A stretch of DNA of 17,297 bases from Candidatus Latescibacterota bacterium (GTDB lineage Bacteria; Latescibacterota; UBA2968; UBA8231): contig JAJDYK010000026.1 in NCBI GenBank assembly GCA_022825185.1, forward strand, positions 1-17,297. The letters run 5' to 3'. This document shows, in pieces, positions 13,309 to 17,297 of this stretch (position 1 is the first letter of the stretch; each line of letters starts with the position of its first letter). A program made the translations under genes and the position numbers. The notes under the pieces are model-generated. The model was not told the DNA's origin, did not search any database, and saw nothing but the letters and a program-made list of their open reading frames with translations.

Positions 13309-14265
13309 ATGCCCTACAAAGTCCTAATCCGCTCGGAAATCGAACCGTATTACACCATCATTCCCATGATCGAGGAACGCGCCGAGATCGTGCGCTGGAA
13401 TCCGCTGGATCCGCAGCCCCCGGCCGAACTCCTCCGCACCATCGAAGGCGTGTACAACTACGGCCACTACGCCTTCACCGCCGAATACATGGATCTCATG
13501 CCCGACCTCCGCGTCATCAGCAACTACGGCGTCGGCGTCGATCACATCGACCTCCAAGCCGCCCAAGAGCGCGGCATCCCCGTCGGCAACACGCCCAAGA
13601 TCCTCGACGGCGCAACAGCCGATATAACCTTCGCCCTCCTCTTGGCCGCGGCGCGCAACCTCATCCAAGGCGACCACTTCGCCCGCGGCCCAGATTTTGT
13701 CGCCTACGATCCGAGCTTCATGCTGGGGCAAGAGGTCCACCACCAAGTCCTCGGCATTATCGGATTGGGCAGCATCGGCTACCAAGTAGCGCGCCGTGCG
13801 CTGGCTTTCGACATGACCGTCTTGTACCACAACCGCAACCGCAACCCCAAGGCCGAAGCCGATCTCGGCGCGCGCTACGTCGAGCTGGACGAACTGCTCC
13901 AACAGGCGGACTTCGTGACCCTGAACATGCCATTGACCGATCAGACGCGGGGCATGATTGGCCAGCGCGAACTGAGCCTGATGAAAAAGTCGGCCGTGCT
14001 AGTCAACGCCGCGCGCGGAGGCGTCATCGATCACGACGCGCTGTTGGAAACCCTGCAAAACCGTGGGATCTACGCAGCCGCCCTCGACGTAACCGAACCC
14101 GAACCCCTACCCCGCGACCATCCCCTCCTAGCGCTAGACAACCTCGTCATCATACCCCACCTAGGCAGCGCAACGCACCAGACGCGCCAAGCCATGGCCG
14201 AGCGGTCAGTGGGCAACCTGCTAGCCGGGTTGGAGGGCAAAGAACTTTTGAGCCGCATCATCTAA
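13309..14265 (+). CDS. D-isomer-specific 2-hydroxyacid dehydrogenase
   Basis: NAD(P)-dependent reductase of the D-2-hydroxyacid dehydrogenase family (glyoxylate/hydroxypyruvate reductase, phosphoglycerate dehydrogenase and relatives), 318 residues and cytoplasmic. Seen motifs are the substrate-loop [10 protein letters not shown] (72-81), the Rossmann turn GLGSIG (152-157), and the catalytic triad R236 (NAARGG), E265 (DVTEPEP) and H284 (IPHLGSAT) at the family's usual spacing. There is no ACT or ASB regulatory domain, so it is not a long SerA. An open frame continues upstream to 13177, but that would overlap the divergent gene; 13309 gives the normal length although no Shine-Dalgarno is seen. 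The stop is 11 bases before trxB, so the two are probably co-transcribed. Substrate is not determined; glyoxylate, hydroxypyruvate or another 2-oxo acid are possible. Confidence 0.9.
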   Translation: MPYKVLIRSEIEPYYTIIPMIEERAEIVRWNPLDPQPPAELLRTIEGVYNYGHYAFTAEYMDLMPDLRVISNYGVGVDHIDLQAAQERGIPVGNTPKILDGATADITFALLLAAARNLIQGDHFARGPDFVAYDPSFMLGQEVHHQVLGIIGLGSIGYQVARRALAFDMTVLYHNRNRNPKAEADLGARYVELDELLQQADFVTLNMPLTDQTRGMIGQRELSLMKKSAVLVNAARGGVIDHDALLETLQNRGIYAAALDVTEPEPLPRDHPLLALDNLVIIPHLGSATHQTRQAMAERSVGNLLAGLEGKELLSRII

Positions 14266-14276
14266 AAAGGAGAACA

Positions 14277-15212
14277 ATGAGCACCAATCACCACTACAAA
14301 GTCGTAATCATCGGCTCGGGGCCAGCCGGACTAACCGCCGCCCTGTACGCGGCCAGAGCCGACCTAGCCCCGCTCGTCTTGGAGGGCTTGCAGCCGGGCG
14401 GCCAGCTAACCATTACCACGGACGTAGAAAACTACCCCGGCTTCCCCGACGGCATCATGGGGCCAGAACTCGTCGATTTAATGCGCCAACAGGCCCAGCG
14501 CTTTGGGGCCGAGTGCCAATTCAAAATTGCTACCAAAGTCGATCTGTCCAAGCGGCCCTTTGCCGTCAAAAGCGATGATGCCTCCTACACTTGCGACGCA
14601 CTAATCATCGCCACCGGCGCATCGGCGCGCCTCTTGGAGATAGAATCCGAGACGCGGCTCATGGGGCACGGAGTCTCGGCTTGCGCCACCTGCGACGGCT
14701 TCTTCTTCCGCGACAAGGAGCTCGTCGTCGTCGGCGGCGGAGACTCGGCCATGGAAGAAGGGACCTACCTGACGAAATTCGCCTCCAAGGTCACCATCGT
14801 CCACCGCCGCGACGAGTTCCGCGCCTCCAAAATCATGCTCAAGCGCGCACAGGACAACGACAAGATCGACTTCGTGGTCAACGCCACAGTCGAGGAAATT
14901 TTACAGGCGGACGACGAGTTGGCCGTGCGTGGGGTCCTGCTCAAGGACACCCAAACGGATCAGACGAGCGAATTCCCCTGCGAGGGCGTCTTTATGGCCA
15001 TCGGCCACATCCCCAACTCCCAGCTTTTCTCGGACGCGTTGGCCATGAACGAGCAAGGCTACATCCTCACCGACCCGGACTCGACCGCGACCGCCATCCC
15101 CGGAGTTTTCGCCTGCGGCGACGTGCAGGACTCCGTATATCGCCAAGCCGTCACCGCGGCCGGCACTGGGTGCATGGCGGCAATTGAGGCCGAGCGGTTT
15201 TTAGCGCATTAG
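14277..15212 (+). CDS. trxB: Thioredoxin reductase
   Basis: Cytoplasmic flavoenzyme passing electrons from NADPH through FAD and a redox disulfide to thioredoxin. It is 311 residues, the standard low-molecular-weight length. Motifs are FAD-binding GSGPAG (13-18), active-site CATC (136-139), NADPH-binding GGGDSA (153-158) with HRRDEFRAS (176-184) indicating NADPH preference, and the second FAD motif GDVQD (281-285). The start is firm: AAAGGAG (14266-14272) lies 4 bases before the ATG. It follows the D-2-hydroxyacid dehydrogenase by 11 bases. No terminator is visible after the stop; instead the left inverted repeat of the GxxExxY cassette begins 5 bases later, suggesting insertion close to the end of the operon. 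Confidence 0.97.
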   Translation: MSTNHHYKVVIIGSGPAGLTAALYAARADLAPLVLEGLQPGGQLTITTDVENYPGFPDGIMGPELVDLMRQQAQRFGAECQFKIATKVDLSKRPFAVKSDDASYTCDALIIATGASARLLEIESETRLMGHGVSACATCDGFFFRDKELVVVGGGDSAMEEGTYLTKFASKVTIVHRRDEFRASKIMLKRAQDNDKIDFVVNATVEEILQADDELAVRGVLLKDTQTDQTSEFPCEGVFMAIGHIPNSQLFSDALAMNEQGYILTDPDSTATAIPGVFACGDVQDSVYRQAVTAAGTGCMAAIEAERFLAH

Positions 15213-15216
15213 TCTG

Positions 15217-15252
15217 GACTGTGATTTATGTGATTTGGGGATTACTGTGATT
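15217..15252 (+). repeat. Left inverted repeat of the GxxExxY cassette
   Basis: Pairs with 15640-15675 in opposite orientation. Internally it repeats tgtgatt three times, so it may itself derive from a short tandem array. It contains the TTG and GTG start candidates of the gene. Confidence 0.85.
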
Positions 15253-15666
15253 AAAAAAGGGTATCGGTATTCGGAGATAACGGGTGAGGTTATTGGGTGT
15301 GCTATGAGAGTTCATACTGCTCTGGGGAATGGGTTTCAGGAAGTGATTTATCAGAGAGCATTGGCAATCGAGATGGGCGATCAAGGACTTTCCTTTAGCC
15401 GCGAGCATGAAATGCCGATCTATTACAAGGGGCAACATATAGGTACAAGACGAGTGGATTTTCTGGTAGGCGGCAACATTTCGGTTGAATTGAAAGCCGT
15501 CATTCAACTCGAAGATGTGCATTTGGCACAGGCCATCAACTACTTAGAAGCATACGACTTGGAGGTGGGACTGCTTATCAACTTTGGTGCTAGAAGCCTT
15601 CAATTCAAAAGAGTGACCAACAAAAAATGCAAGCAACGAAATCAAGGCCATCCACAAATCCCATAA
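15247..15666 (+). CDS. GxxExxY-family protein, PD-(D/E)xK nuclease-like
   Basis: A protein of about 139 residues of the GxxExxY family, small soluble proteins of unproven function with a PD-(D/E)xK nuclease-like fold. From a TTG at 15235 (143-residue numbering) the defining motif is G33-FQ-E36-VI-Y39, and the nuclease-like core is RRVDFLV (D75) with VELKA (E85, K87) followed by Q99 in HLAQAINYLE. I use GTG 15247, since GGGG lies 6 bases before it and the protein then starts MIKKGYRYSEITGEV, close to typical family N-termini; TTG 15235 is the alternative. The tail after NKK (CKQRNQGHPQIP) is mostly encoded by the right inverted repeat rather than by conserved family sequence. The frame overlaps the apparent ksgA start by 40 bases. 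All putative nuclease residues are intact. Confidence 0.85.
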   Translation: MIKKGYRYSEITGEVIGCAMRVHTALGNGFQEVIYQRALAIEMGDQGLSFSREHEMPIYYKGQHIGTRRVDFLVGGNISVELKAVIQLEDVHLAQAINYLEAYDLEVGLLINFGARSLQFKRVTNKKCKQRNQGHPQIP

Positions 15667-16466
15667 ATCACAGTCTAACCCCCTACCCCATTCGCCCCAA
15701 GAAAAAGCTCGGCCAAAACTTCCTCACCGACACCGCCGTCCTGCGCCGCGAAGTAGCTTGCGCCGACATCGCGGCCGGAGATACGGTACTCGAGATCGGG
15801 GCTGGAATCGGCAATCTGACGCAGCTATTGCTAGAGCGTGCGGGGCAGGTCGTGGCCGTGGAGCAAGACCGCCAGTTCGGCCCGTGTCTCAAGGACTTAC
15901 AGCGGCGGCACGAACATCTCAAGGTAATATGGGGTGATGCGTTAGCCGTGGATTTTCCGCGCTTTGACAAAGTGGTGGCCAACCTGCCGTATCAAGTGGC
16001 GCTGCCGATTGTCTTCAAGCTGCTAAACCAGCGCTTCGAGCGGGCTGTGCTCATGCTGCCCAAGCGGCTGGCCCAGCGGCTGTGCGCCACCGTCGGCCAA
16101 CAGGGCTATAGTCGGATTGGAGTCACCGTAGGGCGGCTGGCGCAAGTAGAGTGGATCGAGCAGGTGGGCAAAGACGCCTTTTTCCCCCGCCCCGAGGTCG
16201 AGAGCGCGCTCGTGCTCATCAAGCGCACCAAGCCCAAGTTTGCCGTGCCGTCCGATGATTTCTTTCGGCAGGTCTTGGAAAGCCTCTTTGCCCGCCGCCA
16301 AGAGCAAGTCCAGCAGATCGTCCCCCCAGCCGCCCTCGCCAGCTTGAGCAAGAAGATCAAGAACAAACCCGTGTACACCGTCACACCGCGCGAGTTCGGC
16401 GCAATCACCCGCGCCTGGTGGCCGCTCAGCGAGTCAACCCCGCGAACACCTCGCGCCCCCTCCTGA
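15627..16466 (+). CDS. rsmA: 16S rRNA dimethyladenosine transferase (RsmA/KsgA) with unusual N-terminus
   Basis: Dimethylates the two adjacent adenosines in the 3' hairpin loop of 16S rRNA using S-adenosylmethionine, late in 30S assembly. Hallmarks (279-residue numbering) are KKLGQNFLTD (26-35), SAM-binding EIGAGIGNLT (56-65), catalytic NLPY (119-122) and FFPRPEVESALV (185-196). Homologues usually begin only a few residues before the KxLGQNFL motif. Here the sole standard start codon in the open frame is the ATG at 15627, inside the preceding GxxExxY gene, adding about 20 residues (MQATKSRPST...) encoded by the cassette's right repeat. No ATG, GTG or TTG occurs in frame between 15630 and the conserved motif. 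An ATT at 15690 is the only near-cognate alternative well placed. Its 3' end overlaps the convergent gene by 41 bases. Confidence 0.93.
   Translation: MQATKSRPSTNPINHSLTPYPIRPKKKLGQNFLTDTAVLRREVACADIAAGDTVLEIGAGIGNLTQLLLERAGQVVAVEQDRQFGPCLKDLQRRHEHLKVIWGDALAVDFPRFDKVVANLPYQVALPIVFKLLNQRFERAVLMLPKRLAQRLCATVGQQGYSRIGVTVGRLAQVEWIEQVGKDAFFPRPEVESALVLIKRTKPKFAVPSDDFFRQVLESLFARRQEQVQQIVPPAALASLSKKIKNKPVYTVTPREFGAITRAWWPLSESTPRTPRAPS
15640..15675 (-). repeat. Right inverted repeat of the GxxExxY cassette
   Basis: Reverse complement of 15217-15252 at 30 of 36 positions. It encodes the last codons and stop of the GxxExxY gene in one frame, and an N-terminal extension of the methyltransferase in another. 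Confidence 0.85.
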
Positions 16467-17297
16467 ACAGTTCCCGCACATCCTCGCGCTGCTGATCGTT
16501 GTTGTAGCGGCCATACGTGCCGATCCACTTGAGCGATTCGTCAATCGAGCGGAGAAAGAAATTCGCGTCCGCCTCGCGCTCGGCTGGCGGCGCACCGCCG
16601 CGGAAATAGCTCGGGCTCGAATGCGCGTAAATGGACTGGCCGAAGCTGTCGCGCGAATCGCCCCACAACCGGGCGGCAACCCAGCCGTCGCGCTCGGCTG
16701 TGAAACCGTGGCGCAACGCGCCTTCGCGTCTCCCTTCGGGCCATTCCCAGCGTTGGACTACCGCGCCGTTGATCACCAACTCGGCGCGCTCAATCGGATA
16801 AAACGAGCTAAAGGTCACTTCGGCCCTTAACTCCGTACCACTGCCGCATTCCACGGTATCGCCCATGGGACGCCCGTTGAGTGTGAGTTGCAGAGCCGGA
16901 CCGTTGGTTATAAAGGTCCGCCCCTGTTTCATGCCCTCAATCCAGCTCGCATACGAAAATTCCCCATCCACTTGCACGTACACGCGGTTGTTGGAGCACA
17001 CAAACCAATCCGTGCCAGTCGAGGCCGGCAGCCGCAGACCGCAGTTGAGGAGCTTGTACCAGAGATCGTATTCCGGATCCATCCAAAAGGGATCGAACAG
17101 ATTGAAGGCGTCCAGCTTGCCAAGCGCCGCGGCCACCGGAGCCTCCATGCCGCGGCCGTTGTGGCACCAGATGACCAAGCCGCCCTGCTCGCGGGCGTCG
17201 TCGCAGCAAAAGCACAAGGGCGGGTAGTCCGGGTCGAATTGTCCGGCGAGGGTGTGGCCGCGGCTGACGGGCTGCACGAGGTTGCGGATGTTGAGCA
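16426..17297 (-). CDS. CehA/McbA-like PHP-superfamily metallohydrolase, 5' end outside window
   Basis: Open from the right window edge (LNIRNLVQPVSRGHTLAG...) to the TGA at 16426, about 290 codons; the N-terminal part is missing. The pattern resembles CehA/McbA family metallohydrolases (PHP superfamily), common in environmental bacteria. Visible are VIWCHNGRGMEA with a candidate metal-binding His, a helical block AALGKLDAFNLFDP, TGTDWF with a candidate metal-binding Asp, and a C-terminal beta part with SYASWIEGMKQGRTFITNGP leading into a small Ig-like domain (LTLNGRPMGDTVE). It probably hydrolyses an ester or phosphoester, but the substrate is unknown, and the first metal ligands (HxH) would be outside the window. 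A GTG at 17277 is in frame but would be internal. It converges on and overlaps ksgA by 41 bases. Confidence 0.75.
   Translation of the reverse strand, partial: LNIRNLVQPVSRGHTLAGQFDPDYPPLCFCCDDAREQGGLVIWCHNGRGMEAPVAAALGKLDAFNLFDPFWMDPEYDLWYKLLNCGLRLPASTGTDWFVCSNNRVYVQVDGEFSYASWIEGMKQGRTFITNGPALQLTLNGRPMGDTVECGSGTELRAEVTFSSFYPIERAELVINGAVVQRWEWPEGRREGALRHGFTAERDGWVAARLWGDSRDSFGQSIYAHSSPSYFRGGAPPAEREADANFFLRSIDESLKWIGTYGRYNNDQQREDVRELFRRGREVFAGLTR

Larger units (their letters stand above)
15217..15675 (+). mobile_element. Putative inverted-repeat-bounded GxxExxY cassette
   Basis: A 459-bp unit bounded by 36-bp inverted repeats (30 of 36 positions identical, no gaps; outermost 14 bp perfect: gactgtgatttatg). 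It contains one gene, and both that gene's start and stop codons lie inside the repeat arms. Base composition differs from its surroundings: one sampled 60-base line (15301-15360) has 27 G/C against 38 in a trxB line (14701-14760). It lies between trxB (5 bases away) and ksgA. There is no transposase and no obvious target-site duplication. Mobility is inferred from structure and composition only. Confidence 0.6.

Noticed and set aside
14591..15187. 198-codon plus-strand frame inside trxB
   Set aside because: It is Arg/His rich, out of frame with a firmly identified trxB.
15226..15522. 98-codon minus-strand frame in the GxxExxY cassette
   Set aside because: It is antisense to the gene with intact family motifs, and no motif is recognisable in it.

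Overview
The window is about 60% GC, densely coded bacterial DNA with genes on both strands. No rRNA, tRNA or CRISPR array is visible. The best taxonomic hint is three secreted proteins carrying the 'LGQNYPNPFNPST' FlgD-like/type IX-secretion-style module, together with dockerin-like, CARDB and YWTD repeat modules. That combination is typical of uncultured Gram-negative lineages of the FCB group and its neighbours (Latescibacterota- or Poribacteria-like). This is an inference; nothing here fixes the phylum.

Left part (1-5430). On the minus strand, from right to left, lie an orphan molybdenum-hydroxylase large subunit (2310-4619) ending at a strong intrinsic terminator, an inositol-monophosphatase-family phosphatase (1388-2242), a DapA-family aldolase/lyase with an atypical active site (372-1277), and the start of a small conserved protein cut by the window edge (1-250). 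A Sfp-type phosphopantetheinyl transferase (4684-5430) diverges from the molybdenum enzyme.

Middle part (5492-12396). Three minus-strand paralogues are arranged in tandem. They share an N-terminal chassis of about 310 residues: signal peptide, carboxypeptidase-regulatory-like domain, FlgD-like domain, spacer and dockerin-like pair of calcium loops. The C-terminal cargo differs: PPC + CARDB + five YWTD blades in two genes, FN3 + beta region + CARDB in the third. The first two copies also share a palindromic element just past their stop codons. The third copy appears cut short by two single-base frameshifts; behind its stop lies an intact-looking reading of a C-terminal sorting-type domain.

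Right part (12447-17297). A CnbZ/RidA-like putative deaminase (minus) diverges from a D-2-hydroxyacid dehydrogenase (plus), which is followed after 11 bases by thioredoxin reductase (trxB). Next comes an AT-richer cassette consisting of one GxxExxY-family, PD-(D/E)xK-like gene inside 36-bp inverted repeats. It sits directly against rsmA/ksgA, and the only standard start codon available to ksgA lies inside the cassette. The window ends in a convergent, 5'-truncated CehA/McbA-like PHP metallohydrolase.

The most unusual structures are the inverted-repeat-bounded GxxExxY unit that appears to supply the ksgA start, and the chassis-plus-cargo family of secreted paralogues with apparent five-bladed YWTD propellers and a frameshifted sorting domain.
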